Under the pieces are notes generated by a model. It worked only from the letters and a program-made list of their open reading frames with translations. It did not search any database and had not been told where the DNA came from. Both the position numbers and the translations under genes were made by a program. This document shows, piece by piece, positions 18,410 to 27,500 of a stretch of DNA of 64,000 nucleotides (position 1 is the stretch's first letter; the number at the start of each line of letters is the position of its first letter). The DNA is from Lachnospiraceae bacterium (GTDB lineage Bacteria; Bacillota; Clostridia; Lachnospirales; Lachnospiraceae), in NCBI GenBank assembly GCA_017624235.1, contig JAGANL010000013.1:124001-188000 (forward strand). Reading direction: 5' to 3'.

Positions 18410-18423
18410 CATTTTCACCTGAA

Positions 18424-18594
18424 TTATGCCTGATCAATAGCACCTGTCGGGCACTGTCCTGCGCAGGAACCACAGTCGATGCACTTCTCAGCGTCGATTT
18501 CAAATTTTCCATCTCCCATGCTGATAGCGCCAACCGGACACTGTGCCTCGCAAGCTCCACAAGCTACGCAAGCATCAGAAATTGCATATGCCAT
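18424..18594 (-). CDS. 2[4Fe-4S] ferredoxin
   Basis: A 56-aa clostridial-type ferredoxin with two cluster motifs, CVACGACEAQCP and CIDCGSCAGQCP, in two symmetrical halves. It carries low-potential electrons in the cytosol, for example from pyruvate oxidation or to a radical SAM activase. An AAGGAGG site precedes the ATG. It lies 164 bp after pflA with its own promoter and terminator, so delivery of electrons to PflA is a reasonable but unproven guess. Confidence 0.97.
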   Translation of the reverse strand: MAYAISDACVACGACEAQCPVGAISMGDGKFEIDAEKCIDCGSCAGQCPTGAIDQA

Positions 18595-18658
18595 AATTTT
18601 ATCCTCCTTATACCTTTTCCTTACTGAGATTGATATATTCTTATCAAACCTTGATTCT

Positions 18659-18687
18659 ATTTTAATACAAACAGATTGGTAATACAA
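18659..18687 (-). promoter_or_regulatory. Promoter of the ferredoxin gene
   Basis: Minus strand: TTGTAT (18687-18682), 17-bp spacer, TAAAAT (18664-18659). Confidence 0.65.
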
Positions 18688-18758
18688 GAGAATTATACGG
18701 AAAATAACTTCCGCGAAAAAATTTTTCTAGATAATAATCCCCGTGCATCCGTTTTATC

Positions 18759-19520
18759 CTACTTTGCTGCTGCATCGTCTGCCCTTCTCGCGCGGATTCC
18801 GTCCAAAATGACCTGCTTCTTTTCAATCACCTTGCCTTTATCCATAGGAGGCACATCTTCCAGCCTGTACTTGATTCCAAGCTTTTCATACTTCACCTTA
18901 CCCATTGTATGATAAGGCAGTACATCCAGTGCCTTCAGGCTGCTCAGCCCGCCGATAAAGTAGCCGAGCTGATACAGATACTTGTCATCATCGGTTATGC
19001 CCGGCACCACTACATGACGGATCCAGGTATCCACATTTTTAGCGGAAAGATATTTGGCAAAGGCTAAAATTCCGTCATTTGGCTGTCCGGTGAGTTCTTT
19101 ATGCTTTTCGGGATCAATATGCTTGATATCCAGCATAACCAGATCTGTCATCGTCATCAGCCTGTCCAGCTTTTCCAGCCATTCCGTGTCCTTCTCGCTG
19201 TAGGCAATTCCTGAGGAATCGATACAGGTATGAATTCCCTTCTTCTTTGCAAGGGAAAAGAGTTCCAGAAGAAAGTCCACCTGCATCAGTGGTTCCCCTC
19301 CTGTTACCGTAATACCGCCTCCTCTGTAGAAGCCTTTGTTTCTTTCATATTGCTCTATAATATCCGACGCTTCCATCATCGTACCGCCATTCATTGCCCA
19401 GGTATCCGGGTTATGGCAATAGGCACACCTCATCGGGCAGCCCTGCACAAATACGACAAACCTGACGCCAGGTCCATCTACTGTTCCAAAGCTTTCCAGT
19501 GAATGTATTCTTCCGCTCAT
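18759..19520 (-). CDS. pflA: Pyruvate formate-lyase activating enzyme
   Basis: A radical SAM enzyme that uses S-adenosylmethionine and a [4Fe-4S] cluster to generate the glycyl radical of PFL. The 253-aa length is usual. The cluster motif CxxxCxxC is in QGCPMRCAYCHNPDTW, with the SAM-binding GGE in TVTGGEPLMQ. It lies about 1.5 kb from the PFL operon on the opposite strand and has its own promoter. Its natural substrate here would be the separate 81-aa glycyl-radical subunit. Confidence 0.96.
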   Translation of the reverse strand: MSGRIHSLESFGTVDGPGVRFVVFVQGCPMRCAYCHNPDTWAMNGGTMMEASDIIEQYERNKGFYRGGGITVTGGEPLMQVDFLLELFSLAKKKGIHTCIDSSGIAYSEKDTEWLEKLDRLMTMTDLVMLDIKHIDPEKHKELTGQPNDGILAFAKYLSAKNVDTWIRHVVVPGITDDDKYLYQLGYFIGGLSSLKALDVLPYHTMGKVKYEKLGIKYRLEDVPPMDKGKVIEKKQVILDGIRARRADDAAAK

Positions 19521-19591
19521 TGCATTTCCTCCTATCGCTGCCGCAGCAGCTATTATTTTCTTTTCATCATTCTGTTTATCCGTACTCCTTT

Positions 19592-19620
19592 AGTATACTA
19601 TCCTGAACCTTAAAAATCAA
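19592..19620 (-). promoter_or_regulatory. Promoter of pflA
   Basis: Minus strand: TTGATT (19620-19615), 17-bp spacer, TATACT (19597-19592). The leader is about 65 nt. Confidence 0.7.
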
Positions 19621-19641
19621 CGAAACATCAGGAAAATGCTC

Positions 19642-20466
19642 TTATCCGTTTAAGCCAAACAGCAGACGCTTTTTCTTCTTTTCCGACGCCTGCTCACTCC
19701 GGGTACGAAGCAGTGCGTCAATTTTCCGAAAATGCTCCTCCTCCCGCTGTATTCTCCGCTCTTCGCGCTCCTGGTCCTTTTCCTCCTTCTGCCGGAATTG
19801 ATAGTCCATCTCCTTCACGACCATCTCCTGCATACTGGCTAACAGTTCTTCATTATTGCTGCGCACAGCCTCTTTCATCATCTGGGACAGGAGGAACTGA
19901 AGTCTTGCTGCCTTTTGTGTCTTTTCATCCTCTGTAAGCTCAGTCTGCTGCCTGGCTGTATCTACTGACACATTTTCAACTGCCTCAGCCGGACGGCATT
20001 CCTCCTGCATTTTTTCCTCCTGCATTTTTTCCTCCTGTCCGCTTCCGTTCTGTATCTTTTCCTCCTGTGTGCTTTCTCCCTCTATCTCATTCTGCACTTT
20101 ATGTATAACATTATTCTGCATCAGAAGACTGATTTTCTGTCTGTTCTTCTTGGCCTTTCGGCCTCTTCCCTTTGTAGCGCTTCTGGGGACTCTGTGACTC
20201 ATATTTTTTTCCTCCTCTTTGACATCCATTATGACCGGAATTCCACCCATGGGATCCTTCAGGGCATTCCGTATCGCCTTAAGCTGCAAGCCTTGATCCT
20301 TCCACTTTTTGATCATGCGGAAACGTTCTATATCCTCTTCTGTATAATAGCGGTGTCCCAGCTTATTCCGCTGAATCGGGAGCTGTAATTCCTCCTCCCA
20401 ATAACGAAGTACGTGGCTTTCCACCTCGACCTGTTTTGCTGCATCCGAAATCAAATATTGTTCCAT
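19642..20466 (-). CDS. MerR-family regulator with long charged tail
   Basis: About 274 aa. The N-terminal winged helix (YLISDAAKQVEVESHVLRYW, then RNKLGHRYYTEEDIERFRMI) is MerR type and covers about 70 residues. The rest is unusual: a basic stretch (KGRGRKAKKNRQK), then a very Glu/Gln-rich region with short repeats (QEEKMQEEKMQEE) that should form a helix or coiled coil. No effector domain or Cys cluster is seen. The ATG at 20466 has GAAGGGAGAAGG upstream; a longer frame opens 40 codons earlier inside the dnaB terminator. Target unknown. Confidence 0.8.
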   Translation of the reverse strand: MEQYLISDAAKQVEVESHVLRYWEEELQLPIQRNKLGHRYYTEEDIERFRMIKKWKDQGLQLKAIRNALKDPMGGIPVIMDVKEEEKNMSHRVPRSATKGRGRKAKKNRQKISLLMQNNVIHKVQNEIEGESTQEEKIQNGSGQEEKMQEEKMQEECRPAEAVENVSVDTARQQTELTEDEKTQKAARLQFLLSQMMKEAVRSNNEELLASMQEMVVKEMDYQFRQKEEKDQEREERRIQREEEHFRKIDALLRTRSEQASEKKKKRLLFGLNG

Positions 20467-20508
20467 CCTTCTTCTCCCTTCCTTGAAACATGAGATTTTA
20501 AATATATA

Positions 20509-20548
20509 AAAAAGAGAACCCCTCCTTCTTTCAGTGGATTCTCTTTTG
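20509..20548 (-). terminator. Terminator of the gdpP-rplI-dnaB operon
   Basis: Minus strand: AAAAGAGAA and TTCTCTTTT, with a loop of about 20 nt, followed by a T run. It lies 18 bp after the dnaB stop. Confidence 0.75.
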
Positions 20549-20566
20549 TAAAATATTTTTCTGTTC

Positions 20567-21904
20567 TTATTTCTGCATATTGGCAAATCTTGTATAATCC
20601 GGCAGCCAGACCAGATTTACCGTACCAATCGGGCCATTTCTCTGCTTGGCAATGATAATTTCCGCAATGCCCTTCATATCCGTATCCTTATTGTAATAAT
20701 CATCACGATAGATGAACATGACCACATCGGCATCCTGCTCGATGGCTCCCGATTCACGCAGATCCGAAAGCATCGGTCTGTGATCCGGCCGCTGCTCCAC
20801 GGCACGTGAAAGCTGCGACAGCGCCACAACGGGAACGCTCAGCTCTCTGGCGAGCGCCTTTAAGGAACGGGATATATCTGAAATTTCCTGCTGTCTTGAA
20901 TCGCTCCGGCCGCTTCCTGTCATAAGCTGCAGGTAGTCAATAATAATAATCTTCAAGTCATGCTCCAGCTTGTATTTTCTGCATTTTGAACGCAGCTCCG
21001 CAATACTGATACCCGGAGTATCATCAATAATCAGCTTGGATTTTCCAATCACTCCTGCGCTTTCAATCAGCTTCTCCCACTCTGTATCCGAAAGCTGTCC
21101 GGTTCTCAGATTTTGGGAATTCACCTGAGATTCCAGCGAGAACAGACGGTTTACCAGCTGTTCCTTGGACATTTCCAGACTGAAAATAGCCACACACATA
21201 TCCTGCTTAAACGCTACATGCTGGGCGATATTCAGCACAAATGCCGTCTTACCCATAGACGGTCTGGCGGCCACCAGAATCAGGTCTGAAGGCTGCATAC
21301 CGGCTGTCCGGTAATCCAGATCCAGAAAGCCCGTCGGAATACCGGTAACTGCGCCATTGTTGCGTGAAGCCTGCTCAATCTTATCCATAGCATTCATCAC
21401 GACCTGACGAATCGGTACAAAATCCTCCGTATTCCTTCTCTGCACCAGATTAAAGACCTTCTTCTCTGTCTCTTCCAGTATCATTTCCAACGGCTCTTTG
21501 CCGGCATAACAGGTATTGGAAATTTCATCATTTAATTTAATCAGCTTGCGAAGAGTGGATTTCTCCGCAACGATATTTGCATAATATTTGATATTCGCAG
21601 AGGTAGGCACCGCCGTAATCAGCTCCCGGACAAACTCCAGACTGCTGACCTCCGGAGGAACATCCTTTTCCTTTAAGCGATTCTGAAGCGTAACCAGATC
21701 GACCGGCTGTCCCTCATCATTTAATTCCACCATCGTCTCAAACAGCACGCCATACTGTTTGCTGTAAAAATCTTCACCGTTAATGATTTCCGAAGCTACC
21801 ACGATCGCCTCCCGGTCCATAATCATGGAACCGATGACTGACTGCTCCGCTTCGATACTGTGTGGAAGTATTCTCTTAATCAGTGCTTCATCCATTTCCG
21901 GCAT
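20567..21904 (-). CDS. dnaB: Replicative DNA helicase
   Basis: The hexameric helicase that unwinds DNA at the replication fork. The 445-aa length is standard. An N-terminal DnaB domain (about 10-110) precedes the RecA-like C-terminal domain, with Walker A ARPSMGKTAF near residue 215 and Walker B in KIIIIDYLQLM. It follows rplI by one base in an order (gdpP-rplI-dnaB) that is conserved in Firmicutes. No intein is present. Confidence 0.98.
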   Translation of the reverse strand: MPEMDEALIKRILPHSIEAEQSVIGSMIMDREAIVVASEIINGEDFYSKQYGVLFETMVELNDEGQPVDLVTLQNRLKEKDVPPEVSSLEFVRELITAVPTSANIKYYANIVAEKSTLRKLIKLNDEISNTCYAGKEPLEMILEETEKKVFNLVQRRNTEDFVPIRQVVMNAMDKIEQASRNNGAVTGIPTGFLDLDYRTAGMQPSDLILVAARPSMGKTAFVLNIAQHVAFKQDMCVAIFSLEMSKEQLVNRLFSLESQVNSQNLRTGQLSDTEWEKLIESAGVIGKSKLIIDDTPGISIAELRSKCRKYKLEHDLKIIIIDYLQLMTGSGRSDSRQQEISDISRSLKALARELSVPVVALSQLSRAVEQRPDHRPMLSDLRESGAIEQDADVVMFIYRDDYYNKDTDMKGIAEIIIAKQRNGPIGTVNLVWLPDYTRFANMQK

Positions 21905-21905
21905 A

Positions 21906-22352
21906 TTATGCTTCCTTTACATTGACACGGAATTTTCCGGTCACCTTCGGGTGTAATTTGACCGCTACCTCATAGGTTCCGAAATTCTTCAATGCCTCCG
22001 GCAGCTGAATCTTCTTTTTATCTATGGAAATACCAAACTGCTCCTTTAATGCCTGAGAGATTTCTTTGGAGGATACCGAACCGAAAGCTCGTCCACCCTC
22101 TCCTGCTTTCATGGAAACTACAACCAGCTTTGTTTCCAGCTCCCCTGCAAGCGTCTGAGCCTCTTCTAACTGCTCCTGCGCAACCTTGGCATCATTGGCC
22201 TTCTGCAGCTTCAAATCATTCATATTCTTTCCGTTTGCCTCTACACCCAGCTTTTTCGGTAAAATGCAGTTTCTCGCATAGCCATCGCTTACATTGACAA
22301 TTTCACCTTTTTTCCCAAGTGCTTTTACATCTTCCAATAATATTACTTTCAT
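21906..22352 (-). CDS. rplI: 50S ribosomal protein L9
   Basis: The 148-aa L9 protein has its N-terminal globular domain (MKVILLEDVKALGKKGEIV, NVSDGYARNCILPKKLG), a long connecting helix and a C-terminal rRNA-binding domain. Its ATG overlaps the gdpP stop in a TAATG junction and the dnaB start follows immediately. Confidence 0.98.
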   Translation of the reverse strand: MKVILLEDVKALGKKGEIVNVSDGYARNCILPKKLGVEANGKNMNDLKLQKANDAKVAQEQLEEAQTLAGELETKLVVVSMKAGEGGRAFGSVSSKEISQALKEQFGISIDKKKIQLPEALKNFGTYEVAVKLHPKVTGKFRVNVKEA

Positions 22353-24403
22353 TATAAGTCACCCTCTTCTATCATTCTGTCTAATGTACTTTTTACGATC
22401 TGAATCGCTTCCGCAATCGTCGTATTTTCTATCTGTGCCCCGGCAATATTCATATGACCGCCGCCGCCCAGCCGCTCCATGATAATCTGTACATTCACTT
22501 CATCAATGGATCTTGCACTTACATAAATCTTACTCTGATACTCCGTCAGCACAAAGCTTGCTTTAATGCCCTTGATATTCAAAAGTTCATTCGCGGCCTG
22601 TGCTCCGACAATGGTCGGACTTTGCAGATCCTCACTCGGACAGACGGAAATCGCATAATCACTGCGGTAAATCTCTGCCTGGCTGACCGCATCCGCTTTT
22701 GCCTTATATTCATCCGCATTCTCACGGAACAGCTTACGTACTCTGGTGACATCCGCACCATTTCTGCGCAGGTATGCAGCCGCCTCAAAGGTACGTACCC
22801 CGGTCTTGCTCATAAAATTATTGGTATCAATCATAATACCGGAATACAGACAGTCCGCTTCCTCATTTTTGAGCCGGATTCCTTCTCCAATGTATTGCAG
22901 GATTTCGGCAACCATTTCGCAGGTCGAGGACGCATACGGCTCTACATAGGAAAGTGTTGCATTCTCCACAACCTCTGTCCCCTGTCTGTGGTGATCCAGA
23001 ACGACAATGGATTTGCAGAACCGAAGCAGCTCAGGACACTCCGTAATGCTGGGTTTATTGACATCCACAATGACCAGCACCGTATTGCTTCCGGCCGCTT
23101 CAATGGCCTGATTGCTGCTTAAAATCATATCCTCTTCGTAATCCGGATTGTTCTGGAACAGCTCCACTAACGGCTGCATGGAGGTCGTAACATCATTGAC
23201 CACAATATGAGCCTTTCGTTCCAACGCCTTTGCAATGCGGTAGATGCCGACCGCCGCGCCGAAGCTGTCCACGTCTGCCAGACGATGCCCCATCACGATT
23301 ACCTTATCCTTGGAGGTAATAATCTCATTCAGAGCGTGAGCCTTTACCCTTGCCTTGACCCGGGTATTCTTTTCTACCTGCTGACTCTTTCCACCATAGT
23401 AGGTAATGGACTCCGGTGTCTTGACAACCGCCTGATCACCGCCACGTCCAAGCGCCAGATCAATGGAGGTTCTGGCAAACTCATAGTTCTGGGCAAAAGT
23501 CAGACCATCCAGACCGACACCAATACTGAGCGTAACCGCCATTTCATTTCCGATATTAACGGTCTTCACATCCTCCAGCAGATCAAACTTGCTCTCTTCC
23601 AGCTGCAGAAGCGATTTCTTACGCATAATAATCAAATATTTATCCTTTTCAGTCTTTTTGGAAATACCGTCCAGAGCCGCAATATATTTATTTACCTTTC
23701 GGTCAATGAGTGCAATGAGCAGCGATCTGCGCACTTCCTCTACACTGTCCAAAGCCTCTTCATAATTGTCCAGATAAATCATACCGACTACCAGCGACTG
23801 ATCATCATTTTCCTTCAGGGCAATTTTCAGAGCCGTCTCATCAAACAGATACAGAGCAACCAGATAACCGTTATAATCGTCTGCCTCAATAATATCGCTG
23901 TTGATCGCCATCTCCTTTAAGGATACCTTCTTCATCTTAGCCACAAATTCAAAGCCCTCGAAGGTCAGATTCATTTCTGTTTCCTCAGCCTCACCCGGCA
24001 GCTTTTCCCTGGTAAGGGAGGGAAACAGCGTAGTAATCGACTTGCGATATCCTTTATCCTTATGTACGACCTTTTCAAATGCCTTATTTGTCCAGATGAT
24101 ACGCCCGCCTTCATCCAGCAGCGCATGCGGCAGCTCCAAATCCCGCAGAAGCCTTCTCTGAATCTGTCCGTACTGCGTGGCAAAGCTGATCAGCTCATTC
24201 ATAATAATCGGCTTATTATAAAAAATCTGCATCAGTACAACCACAAAATACAGAATCACAAAACAGCTTAAGAACAGCCCTGCCCAAAAGTTCAGCAGAT
24301 ATATCAAAATATTAACCAGTCCCAGTAATATGCCGAGAATCACAGAAGTCTGCTGAAAGCTGCGCAGCCTTCCCTTCACCTTCATTTTAACCCGTTTGCT
24401 CAT
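22352..24403 (-). CDS. gdpP: Cyclic-di-AMP phosphodiesterase GdpP
   Basis: A membrane enzyme that breaks down c-di-AMP and so sets osmolyte balance and wall stress responses. About 683 aa: two N-terminal membrane helices (about 20-65), a PAS-like domain, a degenerate GGDEF domain (about 175-310) and a C-terminal DHH/DHHA1 domain. Catalytic motifs are GHRLADVDSFGAA, VDVNKPS, VLDHHRQG and GGGGHMNIAGAQ. The ATG at 24403 has GAGAGG upstream; a frame opening 21 codons earlier lies upstream of the expected transcript start. Translational overlap with rplI. Confidence 0.95.
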   Translation of the reverse strand: MSKRVKMKVKGRLRSFQQTSVILGILLGLVNILIYLLNFWAGLFLSCFVILYFVVVLMQIFYNKPIIMNELISFATQYGQIQRRLLRDLELPHALLDEGGRIIWTNKAFEKVVHKDKGYRKSITTLFPSLTREKLPGEAEETEMNLTFEGFEFVAKMKKVSLKEMAINSDIIEADDYNGYLVALYLFDETALKIALKENDDQSLVVGMIYLDNYEEALDSVEEVRRSLLIALIDRKVNKYIAALDGISKKTEKDKYLIIMRKKSLLQLEESKFDLLEDVKTVNIGNEMAVTLSIGVGLDGLTFAQNYEFARTSIDLALGRGGDQAVVKTPESITYYGGKSQQVEKNTRVKARVKAHALNEIITSKDKVIVMGHRLADVDSFGAAVGIYRIAKALERKAHIVVNDVTTSMQPLVELFQNNPDYEEDMILSSNQAIEAAGSNTVLVIVDVNKPSITECPELLRFCKSIVVLDHHRQGTEVVENATLSYVEPYASSTCEMVAEILQYIGEGIRLKNEEADCLYSGIMIDTNNFMSKTGVRTFEAAAYLRRNGADVTRVRKLFRENADEYKAKADAVSQAEIYRSDYAISVCPSEDLQSPTIVGAQAANELLNIKGIKASFVLTEYQSKIYVSARSIDEVNVQIIMERLGGGGHMNIAGAQIENTTIAEAIQIVKSTLDRMIEEGDL

Positions 24404-24456
24404 AGTACCTCTCGCACCAATAATGACATTCCTTGATATAAACATCCATGTTGTAA

Positions 24457-24465
24457 AGTATATCA
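24457..24465 (-). promoter_or_regulatory. Extended -10 promoter of gdpP-rplI-dnaB
   Basis: Minus strand: TGATATACT, an extended -10 (TGn-TATACT), with a weak -35 (TGGAAT) 17 bp upstream. The transcript would start near 24450, which supports the gdpP start at 24403. Confidence 0.5.
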
Positions 24466-24541
24466 TTTTTCTACCTAAAATTCCATACCCTTACGCATGC
24501 AAAATAGCGACAGCTTTTATATTTTTTTCGACACAAAGCAA

Positions 24542-24569
24542 TCAGGAGAGCGGTGATTCGCTCTCCTGA
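24542..24569 (-). terminator. Terminator of the MMPL-GLUG operon
   Basis: TCAGGAGAGCG and CGCTCTCCTGA form a perfect 11-bp stem with a 6-nt loop, just after the stop codon at 24573. The T tract on the minus strand is short (TTGCTTTG). Confidence 0.7.
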
Positions 24570-24572
24570 CGC

Positions 24573-27500
24573 TTATTTCTTCCTGGTTTTCTTTTTGGCA
24601 GGCTCTTTTTCCTGTTCTGTTGTTTTTTTCTGTTCTGTCGCTTTTCCCTGCTCTTCTTCCCCCTGAAGCTGCTTTTTAGCCTTTCTTTTTCTGGCCTTTC
24701 TCGTATGTACCAGCAGAATCAGGATGACTGCCAGAACAGCCGCTATACACAGAGTGACCACTGTCATGTTGATTTCCTGCTTTAATATGACAAACGCACC
24801 CTCTGTTCCCTGATCCGATTCAAAGACATAGTAGCGACCGTCCATCTTACCGTCCACAAGCTGTAATTTCCCGTCGCGAACCAGCGCTGCTCTGACTTTT
24901 CCATAATAACCGTCTGTGAGCACATGGATGCCTACCGTATCCTGCTGCTCCGTTGAGGAGGATACGATCTGATAGTGATATCCCTCCTTTACTTCATAGC
25001 CTGCAAGCTGCGGAAGCTCTTCCAGATTCAATTGTTCGCATCTAAGTACTGCATCCGGGTAGAACTGACCGGAAACAAGCACTTTTGGCACATCCTCGCC
25101 GGTCGACAATGCCGTAGTCCAGTCTTCGTATACCGCACGCACCACCATGTTCCTGTGAATATTCGTAAAATCCAGCTTATCCCAGGTTCCTAAAATGCCA
25201 TCCCGTTCAGGCGGAGCCGGAATATCCTTTTCGGATAAGGATTCCCCATAGCCGCAGTTCAGAATTTTGATAACACCTTCATCCCCCATGAAACGTATGG
25301 TAAATTTCTGGAAATCTGCCGGTGTCTCTTCCAGCTCAATCAGCTTCTCATAGCTTACCGGTGCAGCCTGGCTCGCATAAGTCAATCCATTGACTGCTGC
25401 AATACCGTCATCCACAAAGTAATTGCCTGACACATCTCCGTCTGCATCTCCTGCAATCGCACCGAACTTTTCACCATCCTCCGTAAAGACAGAGGTCATG
25501 CCATAGTTATTCAGAATACTGCTGCCTTCTCCAACGATACCGCCTGTATAGTTATGACCGGTTATATTACAGAGTGTATAGCTGTTGCGAATCATATAAT
25601 CGCTTTTCCCTGCAATGCCTCCTGCATAATCTCCGTCTGTCGTCTCCACATCCCCATAATTCTGACAGGCTACGACAGCTCCCAGATCAGCCCGGCCTAC
25701 AATACCGCCTGCATAATCATTTTGGGCTGTTACTTCATTTCTGTTTTTACAGTTATAAATGGTTCCGACCGCAGTCCTCTTAGAATCCAGGCTTCTGTCT
25801 CCGGTTTTTACAATTTCAAAATCGGACTCTGTATTCCACTCCACACTGATCGAGCCGGCGATACCGCCACCGTTGATATCGGAAATGATTTCACCCTCAT
25901 TTTGGGAATTGAGTACTTTTCCCTTCTGCTGTGTCGTATCTGTGGAATCAGACAGGTCATCATAATAGTCGGAAAGCTCCTTATCTGCATCCGGATCGTT
26001 AATCTTCTCTTCCAGATCATCCAAACCGTCCGAAGCCGTATCATTGATCAGGTGCATCTGGTCTGTAATACGGTCCATCTGTGCAATGACATCATCATTC
26101 GCATCACGCAGACGATCCTTAAGATCATCAATTTTGGCATCCAGCTCATCCATCTGTGCGGAAAGATCTTCATCCGTCTCCTTCAGGTCATCCCTGAAAT
26201 CCTTCATGTGGTTTTCTACTACATGGATGACATGCTTGATCTCTGTTCCCAGCTTATCGGCATTATCTACCAGGCTTTTTCCTTCTCCGACTGCATCCCT
26301 GGCTGCCTGATTCAGCTTATCGCTTTCCTTTTCCATATTGCCGGCTAATTCCAGCATCTTTTTCTCAATCAGCTTCTGCATGACAGCCTGAACTACAGGA
26401 TCGTTTGGATCTATACCTATCGTCGGGTCATATCCTGCTGCGATAAGTGCCCGTATAATATCCTCCTGAGAGATGCCCAGCTCATTTAAAAGCTGCATCA
26501 TCTCCTCCTGGGTCATGGAACCACCAGAAGGCGCTGCACGGAAGATAGTTTCTTCGATACTCATAACACTGCCGCTCAGGGATGCTGTATTGTCATTTCC
26601 GGTGCTGCCGCCATCGTTTCCTGTGCTGCTGCTATCGTTTCCTGTGCTGCTGCTATCGTTTCCGGTGCTGCCGCCGTCGTTTCCTGTGCTGCTGCTATCG
26701 TTTCCGGTGCTGCCACTGCCATTTCCGGTGCTGCTGCTATCGTTTCCGGTGCTGCCGCTATCGTTTCCGGTGCTGCCACTGCCATTTCCGGTGCTGCCGC
26801 TATCGTTTCCTGCACTGCCGCTATCGCTTCCTGTGTTACCACTATCATTTCCCGTGCTGTTACCGTCACTGCCTGTTTCCTCTCCGGTCACGGCTTCGGA
26901 AGTCGTCATGATTCCGGTTGAACTGCCGGCTGCACCACCACCGGAAATTCCCATTTTCTGGATTGCCTCCAGAATCGCCAGCGCTTTATCCATATCCGAC
27001 TTGATACCATTGATCGATGCAACGATGCTTTCCCCATCTACATTAAAGTCCAGCATGTCAATACGGCGCTCTACAATATCCAGGGCCTCTTCCAGATCAT
27101 CCAAAAAGACATCATTCTGGTCACTGTAATAGTCCTTGTAGCCGTCTATGGAATCCTTAATGCTGTCTATGGAATCACCTACTGCATCCATATTGTCAAT
27201 CGTATCATTATCTGCATCCTTCGCAATATCGGAAAGATCCGAAAGCATATCAATCAAATCATCCATCTGCCTGCGCAGCTTACCGGAGGTTCCTTCTTCA
27301 TAATTGATTTCCACATACGGCTCAAACAGTCCTACGATGCCGCCGATATTCTTTCTGCCCTGCACTTTGCCATCATTGCGGCAGTTATCTACACAGCCTC
27401 GCTGATAACCGACAATACCGCCTACCCGATAACCGACATGCGGATATCCAATCACACCGTGATTCGTACTGTTTTCAACCACTCCCTCACTGGTACCTGC

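Noticed and set aside
26473..27129. Plus-strand frame with Phe-Pro-Val-Leu repeats
   Set aside because: It is the complement of the Ser-Thr-Gly-Asn-Asp repeats in the GLUG protein gene and has no ribosome site.
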